From the NCBI GenBank assembly GCA_030407085.1, contig CM059582.1, positions 20,627,501 to 20,691,500 of the forward strand: DNA of 64,000 bases. The letters run 5' to 3'. Positions 1 through 10,639 of the stretch are shown here, one piece after another. The notes beneath the pieces were generated by a model that saw nothing but the letters and a program-made list of their open reading frames with translations, ran no database searches and had not been told where the DNA came from. Origin of the DNA: Trichopria drosophilae (lineage: Eukaryota; Arthropoda; Insecta; Hymenoptera; Diapriidae). Position numbers and translations under genes: made by a program. Position 1 is the first letter of the stretch, and each line of letters starts with the position of its first letter.

Positions 1-391
1 TTATTTTTGAAAAGAAGCAACCAATGATTACCAAACTAATCATGTTAGTTTTAAGAGTGCAAAATATCATTAATAACATATCTACATCACAATTTGCAGC
101 CGAAATTTTATTTTTGTCTGAATCGCGGAATAAACAAAATTTAATAAGTTTCAGCATATAAAGATGCAAACATTTTTTAAAAATAAACAAAACTCCAAAC
201 AATCTTTTAGCGCGTTCACAAGTATTCACCACGTAAATGGCATTTTCGCCAATTTTCGCTAGGTTTTAGAACATCGAGTTACGCAAGATGACATATACGT
301 ACTATAAATTTGCGAATCGACGTTTATCCTTGTTTCAATGTATTGATTTTTCAAAAGTTAGAAAATGTTGCATTTTGATATTGGGGGACTC
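1..391. other. AT-rich non-coding stretch
   Basis: No gene, repeat or RNA signal is visible. The only open frame (288-515) runs into a dispersed repeat and has no recognisable protein features. Confidence 0.6.
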
Positions 392-612
392 AGATTTAAA
401 ATCTTATTTCAGATTCGTAATCGACGATCACAAAAACCCCCGAGTACCCGGTTTCATAAAAAATGGTGCATCAGAAAAATGTGTGTCGGAAAGGGTTAAA
501 ACCATCCCACGTTAAAAGATGCAACATTGTCTAATTCAGATTTTAAATCTGAGTTCAAATTCGTCATCAGCAACTTAAAAAACCCCTGTGTGTCCAGTTT
601 CATCTCGATCCA
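392..612 (-). repeat. Two decayed units of a dispersed repeat
   Basis: Two related blocks lie about 148 bp apart, at 392-460 and 530-612. Each has a run like CAGATTCGTAATCGACGATC, then AAAACCCCCGAGTACCC, then GTTTCAT. The same word order occurs in the minus-oriented half of the element at 10640-11349 (11095-11330) and in fragments near 17.6-18.3, 21.2, 23.5 and 54.6 kb. I read this as a degenerate fragment of one dispersed family. The open frame across it is not a gene. Confidence 0.65.
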
Positions 613-3600
613 ATTGAACATTTGCCAACGACTGCATTTCTTTTATAAAAATGACGATTTCCAGTTGATTATTTGTTTATAAATCATAATGTTTAATGAA
701 TATTGACGTAAATGCAATATTAAGCACTTCCTCGACGTCCACTTATATTGGATTTAAAAAAGCAACGCGGAGCAAATTATTTTGTCTTTAAAAACTCCAA
801 TTTTCAAATGGGTTCCGATGGTATTTTCTTTTCATATTTCCATAAAAATTTCTGCATTAACTTTTCTGTGTATTAACTTCCATTACATATACTCAGCGGC
901 TCAAATTAATAGATAAAATGTTTTCTTAATATGAACCCTTTTTTCTTCTTTTATTCATTATTCATCTGATTGTGGTCATTGCATTAAGCCGAATATGCAG
1001 TAGTACAGCGGGTGAAATTGTCTAGTATATTTTACTTTTTTTGACTGAGACTTTATTGCATATATGGCGAACTTTTAATATTCAGGATACAGGCCAATTG
1101 GAAACTTTTATCAACGTTTATCGATGCCAATACTTACAACTAGCTAAAAAACATAAGAGATGATACTATTAAATAGTTTTCTTGCTCAATAACGTAATGA
1201 AAAACGCTTTAAAAATTGAATTATTTCATTGGGTACACATTGAAAATTAACTTTTGAAGTTGTTATGAAAAAGATACACCTACTGCAAGTTTATTCACAC
1301 TTACATAGCATTTTCTATATTTATAGTTTGTAGAAATATGCTACTCAGACAATGTGCCTCTTGTGGAAAATGATAAAAACCTTTAGAAGTTAGCGTAACT
1401 CTGTTTCTAAGCAATTCGGTTTCATTTTTACACCTATCGTTAAAAAACTATACATTTGAACTCAATATTTTGTTTCACCGGATTCTTCACTAAATAAGAA
1501 ACAACATCCATTTTAGCACAACTGTGTGCCTTATTCTAGAACTCTGTTAATATTAACGCAAAATGAGGTTACATGGATACATTCAAGGATTAAAAAATCA
1601 TCATTTTTCTTTCTTCACATTTTGAACGATAAGCCGCTTCGTATATTTTAAAATTTGCCATTGTTAGGGGAAAAAAATAGGATTTTCACTTATTAAATAA
1701 TATAAAAAATAACTAAAATAAATCAAATATAATTGTTTATACCCACTTTCCTAAAAAATATACCATGAAAAATATATTAAACAGAAGAAATAAATTGTTT
1801 TGCACAATAAAATTTTAAACAATTTTATCATAAAAAAATGCAATTTCTTGAAAATTGGAATATGTCTTAAATTATTGGAAAATGAAACGGCTACTTGTTC
1901 CCAGTATATTAGACCTTGTAGTTAAAAAAGTGGTTCAATAAAGATTATGCATTGTTTTATATTACTTTTTTTACGAATATACTTTTAAAAACAGGCACAG
2001 CTTTTTCTTATTACTTATAAATGTATAAATTAACAGAAATACAAGTAGTTAAGGTGCCTTTATTCTTTTTTTAGATGTTTCGTAAGTGAAATATTATAGA
2101 TTCCAGAAAATTCCTTATGTTTAATCTATTATTATTTATGAAATTTTCATATTTACGCTGAAGTGTTTCTTCTTTTGTCAAGATCTTTCCCTATAAAAAC
2201 AGGTAATTTTATTAAAATGATAATACATTTTTACAATAACGCTGGTAGCTCCTTGAAGTCCTAGTCAGTATATTTTTAACCATACATTTTCTTAACTTAA
2301 ATGGCAAATTGCCATAGTCAACATAAAACATATTTTATAGGACACTGTATTAAAATCGTATTAATATAGGTAAACAAATTTTACATTATAGTCATCGGTG
2401 TAACCTCAAAACTGATGTTTTGATTTAAAAAGATTGTTTATTAAAAAAATGTATGCTCTGGTTCTACTGTTCAATGTCGGTTAAAAAGGTTCTGACATGA
2501 ATAACATTTCTTAACCGATATGCATTATTTAACATTCTTTCATTTTCGACGGTTATCAGTAGTTTTTATGCAGTTTCTGTAAAGTCAAAAAAAGGATTAG
2601 TAAACAAATTGTTTACTAACCAAAACAAAATACTAATTAGTTGCTTAGTATGAATACTTCTTTAGTACACCAACCAATTTCTCGAATGAATCTGAAAGCA
2701 CTAAGCTTTTCTGTATGTTCACTTATATACATGTTTCTCAAGTTAGTATTTAACTTTGAGGTTATGTGCAGTGTATGACATTGAACCAATTTATTTCTAA
2801 GAGTAGAAATAAAACCTTTACTAGAATAGACATTCTTCTGAAAGAGTGATGTTTCACGGTGTGTAGTGCGATTTATTTTGACTGATTTTACTACAACAAT
2901 CTCTTTTAAATAGTAGAAAATACATGCATCGGTCCATGCAAAAAGGGCCGTAAGTAATTTAGGATAGTTTATGGAGAAATGAAAAAAACTTATGTACTTT
3001 ACATACAGAATGAATAATAGAAATGTCATTTTTATGTAATTGCAGTCGTACATACCAGCGTTATATGCTGAAAGTTAAGGGATGTTCAATACTTATAAGC
3101 CGGTTTTACTTTGCATCATTTGCGAAAATATTTTCGTGTGTCGAATCCGATATTAGAAACGATGGAAAATTTACAAAAATTCTACATTGATTGCATTTAA
3201 AAGCTGGCGGAAAATTAAAGTGCCAAATTACTGGAATATTTTCCTGAAGTAAGGATGTTCATTTAGAGATAATCAATCAATGTTCGAATTGATGCTGTTT
3301 ATGACAATATATCAAAGAACGGTCAAGATGTTGGTGTTCTTATTCTTACCATTAATGCCAAAATGACCATTTTTTACTTTGCAATAAAGTATTTCGTATA
3401 AATCGTATAAAAGCAAAGCTGAAAAAGTTTGAAATTGCATATCCCACTATTTTTGACGTCGCTCATCAAGATATAAATATCAAGATCAGTAGTGGAGCTA
3501 GTACCATTTTTGTATGGATCACGATTAAAACATAATAGAACAAAGCATTTAATCGTATAAATATAACTATTCTAGGATGTTTTAATTACAATTATGTTCG

Positions 3601-4542
3601 TCTATATTATTAGTAATACCACTTGATGCAAATAAAAAAAGAGGGGGAATAAAGCAGTAACAAGCAATTTATATCAAAGAAAATGAGTTATTGAATCCTA
3701 AAAAGATCCACAAGCGATCGAAATACAATGCAATTTACTAACAAATCGGAATTTTATTTTACCATCCATCTGAAATAAATGATCGACACAACGAAGATAG
3801 TCTATTTGAAGAAGAGTTTCAATATATGGATTCTGGGGTTTGAACACAATGAAAAAATGTTAGAATAGACACATAACTATTTTTAATCTTTAAAAGAGTA
3901 TACATTTTTCAATACAAACTCAACTTTTCTTCTCCATAAAAAGAAAATTCTAAAACTCAGTAAATATATGGTTGTGTAGTCTTAATCATGTGAGGTTCTT
4001 ATTATATGGTTTATGAAATTCATTTGAGATTTGGTGTATGCAGGTTTTTAAGGTGCCTGTTTACGTACCTATTTTAAGCTCAATTATCAAAAGTAAGTAC
4101 TCTTGTGATTTACGAAAATCATGGAAAGAGGAATTTTCCTATCTGAAACTGAGACATAAATGAAAATCACAAGAGACACATTTTCTTTGCAATTTTCCGA
4201 GAAACGTTATTTAATTTCTGCAATTTAAAAAATTCCGTACTCCCGTGTACAAGGACTCGATGAGGTTTCCTTATTGAATACGGCCTCAACTATTCAATCT
4301 TTATTAAATTAACAAGGAAAACCTGACTATAGTAACGAGGAAATTTATTGTTTTAGTAAGTTCTCATGGTTAATTTGACAATAAAAAAGTAATGCTATGG
4401 CGAAGACAATATTATTCTTTTAGTAATGGTGATAGCAGATGTAAAAATAGATAATTATTTGGAACAAAGAAGAATATATTTAATCATTAATTTTGAATGC
4501 ACAATAATTTCCCTTGTCTATATTATGATATAAATGACGATA
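613..4542. other. AT-rich non-coding stretch
   Basis: Very AT-rich with frequent stops in all frames. The longest frame (2637-3053, minus, 138 codons) has no domain I recognise and is probably chance. A short block near 3440-3530 (CATATCCCACTATTTTTGAC, then GTCGCTCATCAAGA) resembles a block repeated at 29772 and 30148. A forkhead-like palindrome at 2597-2619 is listed separately. Nothing else stands out. Confidence 0.6.
2597..2619. promoter_or_regulatory. Perfect 23 bp palindrome with two forkhead-like sites
   Basis: The sequence is TTAGTAAACAA, a central A, then TTGTTTACTAA, so it is a perfect 11 bp dyad. Each arm carries GTAAACAA, the core bound by FoxO/forkhead proteins, in opposite orientation. 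What is seen is the palindrome; binding is inferred. In DNA this AT-rich a single core can arise by chance, but a perfect 11 bp dyad is less expected. Confidence 0.3.
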
Positions 4543-4544
4543 TA

Positions 4545-4873
4545 CAGGGTGCCCCAGAACTGGGTAATGATATTGCAGTAGGTGATTCTTCGTGATATTT
4601 CGAACAAAAAAGTCCTGCACAAAAAGTGATGGCTCATTTTGAAGCTTCTTTCAAGCTCTACAATTCACCTATAAAAACATTCGACCTGCGATGAATATTT
4701 TTGAAGTTATGACGTCAAAAATGGGGAAAAAAGCAAATTTTTGCGGGTTTTCGCATCTAACTCATTTCATTAAAAAGATAATGAAATATTGCCTAAGAAA
4801 GAGCTTGATAGGACGAAGAATTTTCCTCTTCATTCATTAGGTTTCGATAAAAATTGAGTCCGTGGGAACACTC
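4545..4873 (+). mobile_element. Left arm of a foldback (TA-flanked) element, split by the piggyBac-like insertion
   Basis: The arm starts TA-CAGGGTGCCCCAGAACT, matching the ends of the foldback element at 8550-9386 (CAGGGTGTCCCAGAACTCC). It follows that element in order: the GCAGT-GGTGATTCTTC segment, a GATGGCTCATTTTGAAGC segment, a TTTTCGCATCTAACTCATTTC segment, and GATAAAAATTGAGTCCGTG near the centre. At 4874 it is broken by a TTAA and the piggyBac-like element. It resumes at 8235 with GTAGAATTGGCGAAAAACGCG, which matches the centre of the other copy (AATAGGCGAAAAATTCGC). The right arm after about 8260 is not recognisable. The element has no coding capacity. Confidence 0.75.
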
Positions 4874-4877
4874 TTAA

Positions 4878-4892
4878 CCTTTTAACGCCGGG
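4878..4892 (+). repeat. Left terminal inverted repeat of the piggyBac-like element
   Basis: CCTTTTAACGCCGGG follows directly after TTAA (4874-4877). It pairs with the right end with a single A/T mismatch at position 7. A start with CC beside TTAA is typical of piggyBac-type ends. Confidence 0.85.
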
Positions 4893-4993
4893 AAAAAGTG
4901 TAAAATCAATTTTTGATAAAACACATAGATTTGCAGAAAAAAAACATTATTTATCTTCAGTCAACTACCCATATATGTGGCACATGTAACGTA

Positions 4994-5007
4994 GCCGATA
5001 TATCGGC
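4994..5007. repeat. GCCGATATATCGGC palindrome, left copy
   Basis: A 14 bp perfect palindrome followed by CATCCCCGGC. A longer copy (16 bp, GGCCGATATATCGGCC, then ACCCCCGGC) lies at 8197-8212 next to the right terminal repeat. The following CCCCGGC is in the same orientation in both places, so the pair is direct, not inverted. It may be a transposase or host-factor site, or a trace of an internal rearrangement. Confidence 0.6.
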
Positions 5008-5039
5008 CATCCCCGGCAGCAACTTCAATTTGAAGAAAA

Positions 5040-5555
5040 AACCTTTTCAAAAAAAAATTAGGGTGTATCCTTATGTTTTTCGATGTGCTGAATTCGATAA
5101 AAATACTCAAAAAAGTCTTGGAATTGTTTTTGACCTTGAAAACAGCTATTTCAAGGTCAAATTTTTTTTTCTATTTCGGATTGTTCCTTGATATTTCTAC
5201 GTTTTTTTGACTTTCTGAATACGGGAAAAATAATATAAAAAAATCTTAAAATTATTTTGACCTTGAAAATAGACATTTCAAGGACAAATTTTTTTTTTTT
5301 GCTATTTTGACTTGCTACATACTTTCGTACGTGAAGTTTTTTGTCATACTGAATACAGAAAAATAGAATAAAAATTTTTATAGGTATTTTTTGACTTTGA
5401 AACTAACTATTCAAAAGTCAAATAGATCCATATAAATTTTTCAGCTAATTTATTTTCTACTTTGCGCATTTACCTTTTGACACGCTATAAACAGGAAAAA
5501 TAGTAAGAAAAATCCTAAAGTTATCCATACTTTAGAAATTTTCGGTTCAAAATAA
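5040..5555. repeat. Left subterminal array of palindromic ~130 bp units
   Basis: Three clear units and a weaker fourth recur about every 130 bp. Each has a CTGAATACGGGAAAAATA-like stretch, then a T-rich spacer, then a hairpin TTGACCTTGAAA-n6-7-TTTCAAGGTCAA. The hairpins lie near 5137-5162, 5267-5290 and 5388-5421, and decay toward the interior. A mirrored set sits at the other end of the element. Subterminal repeats of this kind often act as transposase-binding sites; that role is inferred here. Confidence 0.75.
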
Positions 5556-5733
5556 TACAAAATTCGTTGAGTTACTTTTGCTACTGTCGTTTCACAGTTT
5601 CTTTAACAAACAGTTTTCTGAAGGCAGAAAAAAAAAATAAAATACTGAGTGGAGAGGTTGCTACACGCCTTGACCCCCTCATTCTTTTTTTCTTTACATA
5701 TATTTCGTTTTCCTTTTTGTTTATTGAAGTTTA

Positions 5734-7388
5734 TTGAAGTCTCAATTTGTTTTATTATTTGTTGTGAATGTGTTAGCCTATCTCGATAAAATGGTTGCAA
5801 ACAAAGCTTGGAGTAGTGGCGAGTCCGAACCGGACAAACACCAATCAGAGGATGAAGAAGTGGATGATGATTCATCAGAAGAAGAAATTTATGACGGAAG
5901 TCAAATTCATTATGATGCGCATTTTTATCCATCCGTAAAGGATTTCGAAGGTACTGCAGAAATAAATCCTGATATTGTTTTTTTCAGGCGATCGTGAAGT
6001 GGATTATTTCAAATATTTTTCTTGATGCTGATTTGGTTCAAATGATCATAAACGAAACAAATCAGTATGAAGCACAAATCACAAAGAAGCAAATCCAACT
6101 TCTCATATGAAAGCTTGGTATCCTCTTTTCTGAAGACGAATTTGAAAAGTTATATTGGTCTTTCGATTCTAATGGGCCATATACAGAAAGGTGATTTGAG
6201 AAGTTATTGGTCTACAGATCCAATGCTGCTCACTCCAATTTTTGGCCAAACGATGACTCGCGATAGGTACGCGATCAAATTTTGCGTTATTTACATTTTT
6301 ATGATAACGAAAATGATGACGCAGAAATGGCAAATCATCCATTTACGAAAAATCCAGCCAGTAATAAACTACCTACAAGCTAAGTTTGCAGAAGCTCTTT
6401 TTCCAGGCAAAAATCTATGCATAGATGAGAGTCTGTTGTTGTGGAAAGGAAGGCTTCGTTTCAAGCAGTTCATCCCATTGAAAAGAAGTCGTTTTGGTAT
6501 AAAGATTTTTTGAAATAGTCGACTGCGAAACTGGCTTTATTTTAGGTTTCGTTATTTACTGTGGTGCAGCCACTGACTATGACAAGTTTGGTTTAGGTGT
6601 AACTGGCGATATCGTCGCTCACTTCTTGCAACCCTACTTTTTCAAAGGTCACGTAATGTACGTAGACAATTGGTATACATCTCCCACTCTGGCAGAATTT
6701 TTAACACGAACGTGAAACAGGATTGTGTGGTACAGTAAAAGCGAACAGAAAGGGAATGCCAAAGCTTGAAGATAAAATTGTCTCGAGGTGAAGTGCAAGT
6801 TGCTCACAACGATGTTTGGGTAGCAATGAAATGGGAGGATAAGCGCAGCGTTCGTATGCTTAGTTCTGTGCACGAAGTTCAATTCAGTTCTACTGGGAAA
6901 AAGAATTATCAAACAAACGAAGACATCATAAAGCCTACTTGTGTTCTTGAATACAACCAAAACATGGGCGGCGTAGATAACGTCGATAGACAGTTGTCTA
7001 TATCTCAAACGATTCGTAAAACTATGAAGTGGTACCGCAAACTTTTCTATCACCTACTAGATTTATGTCTGTCAAATGCTCATGGCTTTGTTCAAAATGA
7101 AAAATAAAGGACATATTCCATTCCCATCATTTCGTATGGAGGTTGCCAGAGCACTGCTCAAACTCGATCCCGCTGAAACTATCCCTCAAGGACTCAACAT
7201 CTCCCCATCCAAATCGATTGACTGGTCGTCATTTCCCGGGTCAGACTAAAAGTCAAAGATGCCACGTGTGTTACTTACGAAACGTTAGACGTCGAACAAG
7301 TTATAAATGCAAAACTTGTGATATCTCTCTCTGCATAGTACCGGTGCTTCGAAGAGTACCACACACAAGCTACACTGTCGTAATGTAA
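5734..7388 (+). pseudogene. piggyBac-type transposase (DDE_Tnp_1_7 family), frameshifted
   Basis: This frame set once encoded the DDD transposase that excises and inserts the element at TTAA. The N-terminal part (5734-5997) is acidic (for example EDEEVDDDSSEEE), as in many relatives. A piece around 6008-6080 reads as the conserved LVQMIINETNQYEAQ segment in another frame. The block at 6067-6513 covers the first catalytic region with CIDES (near 6419). After a 1-base indel in a T run near 6507 the frame gives YVDNWYTSP (near 6658), the second catalytic aspartate. Another shift near 6712 restores a frame with MGGVDNVDRQLS (near 6964), the third. The end (about 7258-7350) keeps a cysteine-rich zinc-binding tail (CHVC, CKTCD) in yet another frame. 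At least four frame breaks make it a pseudogene. The identification is firm; the exact start is uncertain. Confidence 0.9.
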
Positions 7389-7397
7389 TCTATTTCA

Positions 7398-7550
7398 AGT
7401 GAGTGGCAAGGGGACTCACAGTAAAAAAGCACCCCAGTGAGTGGCAAGGGGACTCACAGTAAAAAAGCACCCCAGTGGGTGGCAAGGGGACTCACAGTAA
7501 AAAAGCACCCCAGTGAGTGGCAAGGGGACTCACAGTAAAAAAAGCACCCC
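7398..7550 (+). repeat. Tandem array, four copies of a 38 bp unit
   Basis: Units start at 7398, 7436, 7474 and 7512 and are nearly identical. One A-to-G change occurs in copy 3 and one extra A in copy 4. Each unit contains GTGAGT, a 9-base loop and ACTCAC, then an A run and GCACCCC. The array starts just after the transposase reading frame ends. There are no spacers, so it is not a CRISPR array. It probably arose by slippage or unequal exchange inside the element. Confidence 0.9.
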
Positions 7551-7795
7551 AAAGGGATCATATTTTCGCCACGTCCACGTTCGTTGATCCTGGGTGACGC
7601 AAAGAGCGAAAGCCAAAAAACAAATCAGAAATTTTTTTCAATTATTTGGACAATCATATTGTGACGTAGTTAGGTCCAAATGATTACTTTTAGAATCAAA
7701 GATTGACCTAAACGTTTTCTAAATCAAGTATGAAGTAAAAGTCGAAGACGAAAAACTTCGGGATACCAAGTAACAAGCCGTGTATAAGAAAAAAA

Positions 7796-8110
7796 AATTT
7801 TGACCTTGAAATGGCTATTTTTCAAGGTTCAAAATAATTCCAAGAATGTTTTTGATTATTTTTCCTGTATTCAGCACGTTGAAAACCCCAGGGAAACCAA
7901 GTAAAACGTAAAAATAGCAAAAATAGTTGCCTTTGACCTTGAAATGGCTATTTTCAAGGTCAAAAACAACTCCAAGATTTTTTTTATTATTTTTCCCGTG
8001 TTCAGAAGGCCAAAAAAAACATAAGGACACCAAGTAGAAAGCCAAAATAAAAAAAAAAAAAATTTTTTGACCTTCAACTGACTATTTTCAAGGTCAAAGA
8101 TGATGCTAAT
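7796..8110. repeat. Right subterminal array of palindromic ~133 bp units
   Basis: Three hairpins of the form TTTGACCTTGAAAT-GGC-TATTTTCAAGGTCAA lie near 7799-7835, 7930-7966 and 8065-8098. The spacers (TTTTTCCTGTATTCAGCACG, GACACCAAGTAGAAAG and similar) are the reverse complement of those in the left array. The two arrays make a large interrupted inverted repeat around the transposase. Confidence 0.75.
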
Positions 8111-8215
8111 TTTTTTTTAGTATATTTTTTATCTCCTGCATGGCTAAAAACATTAGTGTACGAACTTTCTAGCCAAAGTACTAAAAAATCTTAACTGGCC
8201 GATATATCGGCCACC

Positions 8216-8230
8216 CCCGGCGTAAAAAGG
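8216..8230 (-). repeat. Right terminal inverted repeat of the piggyBac-like element
   Basis: CCCGGCGTAAAAAGG is followed by TTAA (8231-8234). Its reverse complement matches the left end at 14 of 15 bases. The GGCCGATATATCGGCC palindrome abuts it on the inner side. Confidence 0.85.
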
Positions 8231-8234
8231 TTAA

Positions 8235-8549
8235 TGTCGTAGAATTGGCGAAAAACGCGTTTGGCACTGACGCCACTTCCAAAGCAAGGTCCCAGAGGCC
8301 TACATCATAAATTGCTTTATGCACATTTTTTATCGATTAATTATTTAAGGCTAAATTCATTACTTGATCTTGCAGTAACAGATTTTCAATTATCAAAAGA
8401 GATAATAGATTTCAGCTACCGTAAGTCGAAGATAGATAAAGATCTTTTCTTCACACCGGGAGGAAAGCAGCAGTTTCTCATAAATATTTGCATAGGATTA
8501 TTTTGTCACAAACGATTTCTTTTTAAACAAATGTTCATTTTTTCATATA
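8235..8549. other. Remnant of the split foldback element, then unassigned DNA
   Basis: About the first 25 bases continue the foldback element interrupted at 4874. The rest, to 8549, shows no repeat partner or coding signal that I recognise. The open frame 8261-8575 crosses into the next element and is not a gene. Confidence 0.5.
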
Positions 8550-9386
8550 CAGGGTGTCCCAGAACTCCCGCATAATATTGCAGGGGGTGAATCTTGACAT
8601 CATTCTGAGCAAAAAAATTCAATACCAAATTGGGATCTGAAGCTCAGAATTTAAGTGGCGAGCCATTGAAGTTTCAAACAAAAATAGTTTTTGCAATAAC
8701 TCAGCTCGTTTTAAAGAGGGTAAAAAGGGCCTTTTTTTGCAGTTTTCCGCGTCTAATTCATTTCCGTAAAATGCTAGCGAAATATCATACAATACGTTGT
8801 AGAGCTTGAAAATACGAAGAATATGCCCCCTCATACGTTTCGTTTTGATAAAAATTAAGTCCGTGGGGGGACATTAAAAATCAGAAAATAGGCGAAAAAT
8901 TCGCTTCAGCAATACCAAATCTATTTTTCGCCTGTTTTATGATTTTTGACGTCTCCTCACGGACTCAATTTTTGTAAACACGAAACGTATTATAGGGAAA
9001 ATTCTTCGTCTTTTCAAGATCTACAATATTGTTGTGTATGATAGTTCGCTAGCATTTTACGGAAATAAGTTACACGCGAAAAACTGCAAAAAAAGGCAAT
9101 TTTTACCCTTATTAGGTCGACAACTGGCGAAATATTCATTGCAGGTCATGTGCTCTCCGAGGTAAGTTGTAGATCTATAAAAAACCTTCAACATCAGCCA
9201 CCATTCGTTAAAGTAACTTTAACACGAGCCGAGTTATTGCAAAAAAACTATTTTTATTTTGAAACTTCAATGGCTCGCCACTCAAATTCTGAGCTTCAGA
9301 TCCCATTTTGGTATCAGCCTTTTTTGCTCAGAATGATGTTAAGATTTACCCCCTGCAATATTATGCGGGAGTTCTGGGACATCCTG
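8550..9386. mobile_element. Foldback element with ~400 bp inverted arms, TA-flanked
   Basis: The left end TA-CAGGGTGTCCCAGAACTCC (8548 on) pairs with GGAGTTCTGGGACATCCTG-TA (to 9388). The arms match for nearly their full length: CCGCATAATATTGCAGGGGG, CTGAAGCTCAGAATTTAAG, GGCGAGCCATTGAAGTTTC, TCCGTAAAATGCTAGCGAA and TTAAGTCCGTG on the left all reappear inverted on the right. The symmetry centre lies near 8910-8925. The right arm has about 105 extra bases (about 9113-9217) that the left arm lacks. There is no transposase. Ends flanked by TA suggest mobilisation by a Tc1/mariner-like enzyme, which is an inference. Confidence 0.85.
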
Positions 9387-10639
9387 TATACTGGAATAAA
9401 TTAATACGCATTATGTTTTACAGTTGTAATATAAATACCTTAGCTATGTAAAAAATTCATCACCATTTAAGAAACATGCAAAACTGATTTGCAAGGAGAA
9501 CGGATAAAAGATGTTCTTTGTAGAGAAAACTATGCCGCAAAGAGTTAATGAAAGGGATGAAGATAAAATAAATTGCTTTTAAATCACGTTATTTAAAATT
9601 CTGACAGATTGCTGCTATAAAAATGTTAAAAAGGGTATATTAAAAATCATCCGAAAAAGCAGTTTAAAATAAAAACTGTTAGCAGTAGCTCACTGGAATC
9701 AATGCCCATTTTGGTTTTTGTTCTATTTGACTTCTTTTCTCCATGCACAATATTTCTCCTTATCCGTGATAATATCTACATACATTTTTCAAAGTTTAAC
9801 TACTATCTTAATTATAACAAGAAAACCTCTGCCCCTGTAGAAACTTCACTCCAAGTTATATAAAGATACTCTAGTGCTTATAGTGGGTATGTTACCTGTT
9901 GTCACCAAGGGCTGTTGAGCTTCTCTAATTGGAGTGTAGTTTCATCAACTTGGACATTCTTACATAGTGCAAGGAATTGCTCATTTTTTTTCTTTGTGTG
10001 TCATCCTCAAATGACATAATAAGAAGACATGATGGCATTTTATAGGTTAATGATTATGAATGACAAAATTAACTTTTGCATTATTCTACAAGATCGAAAT
10101 ATAAAAAAATTAACGAAAAATGGTTGAAATGGTAAATAAAATCTTTCACTTTATTTCGTGGTTTTATCCATCGGGATGATAATGAATTAAAATATACAAT
10201 GCACATCATAACATGTAAAAAATGAAAGTAATTCCCCAAAACCTGCACGCGTATACATTGAACAAAATGTGTAGTAAATTTTCTTTAAAAGTCAGCTCAT
10301 TCTCCAAGCGATATTCGCTTTAAGTAATTAAACCTATACGTATTCCAATTATTTAAAAGTCGAATGCTATTATGCAATTTATAATCGAGTTTTTTTTATC
10401 TGTTGTTCTTTGTTGATTTTACAAACTGTAATTCTTATGCCTTTGAATCATGGTGTGATTTCTGTAGGACACCTTTTCCTAATTCGTTTTTTTTTTCCAA
10501 CAGATTACTGAATTTTAATGCAAATTTGTTCTTCCGTACTTCGATAACATGTTTTTAAATGTAAAAAAATTAATATTTATTATGAATTATTGTTTTTAAT
10601 TGTTTATAATGACGAACAAAAATTACGTGTTTTTTAGAA
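9387..10639. other. AT-rich non-coding stretch
   Basis: No gene. A weak 18 bp inverted pair (GAAACTTCACTCCAAGTTA near 9840 and TAATTGGAGTGTAGTTTC near 9927) may be a decayed small element. Nothing else is supported. Confidence 0.5.

Larger units (their letters stand above)
4878..8230 (+). mobile_element. piggyBac-like DNA transposon, inactive
   Basis: The 3353 bp element is flanked by TTAA at 4874-4877 and 8231-8234, the target duplication expected of the piggyBac superfamily. Its ends are 15 bp terminal inverted repeats beginning CC (4878-4892 and 8216-8230) with one mismatch. Inside each end is a run of about three or four units of 125-133 bp, each with a GACCTTGAAA/TTTCAAGGTC hairpin, in mirrored orientation on the two sides. 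The middle carries a transposase with frameshifts (5734-7388) and a 4-copy 38 bp tandem repeat (7398-7550). The two TTAA copies are intact and the ends are well preserved, so it is a fairly recent but coding-dead insertion. The host site is another repeat, the foldback element at 4545. Confidence 0.9.

Noticed and set aside
2637..3053. 138-codon minus-strand frame
   Set aside because: No domain, low-complexity hydrophobic start, no repeat context. Probably chance.
5603..5932. Minus-strand frame opposite the piggyBac transposase
   Set aside because: It is the antisense shadow of the acidic N-terminal part of the transposase.
7398..7550. CRISPR-like array
   Set aside because: The 38 bp units follow each other without spacers and lie inside a DNA transposon in eukaryotic DNA.
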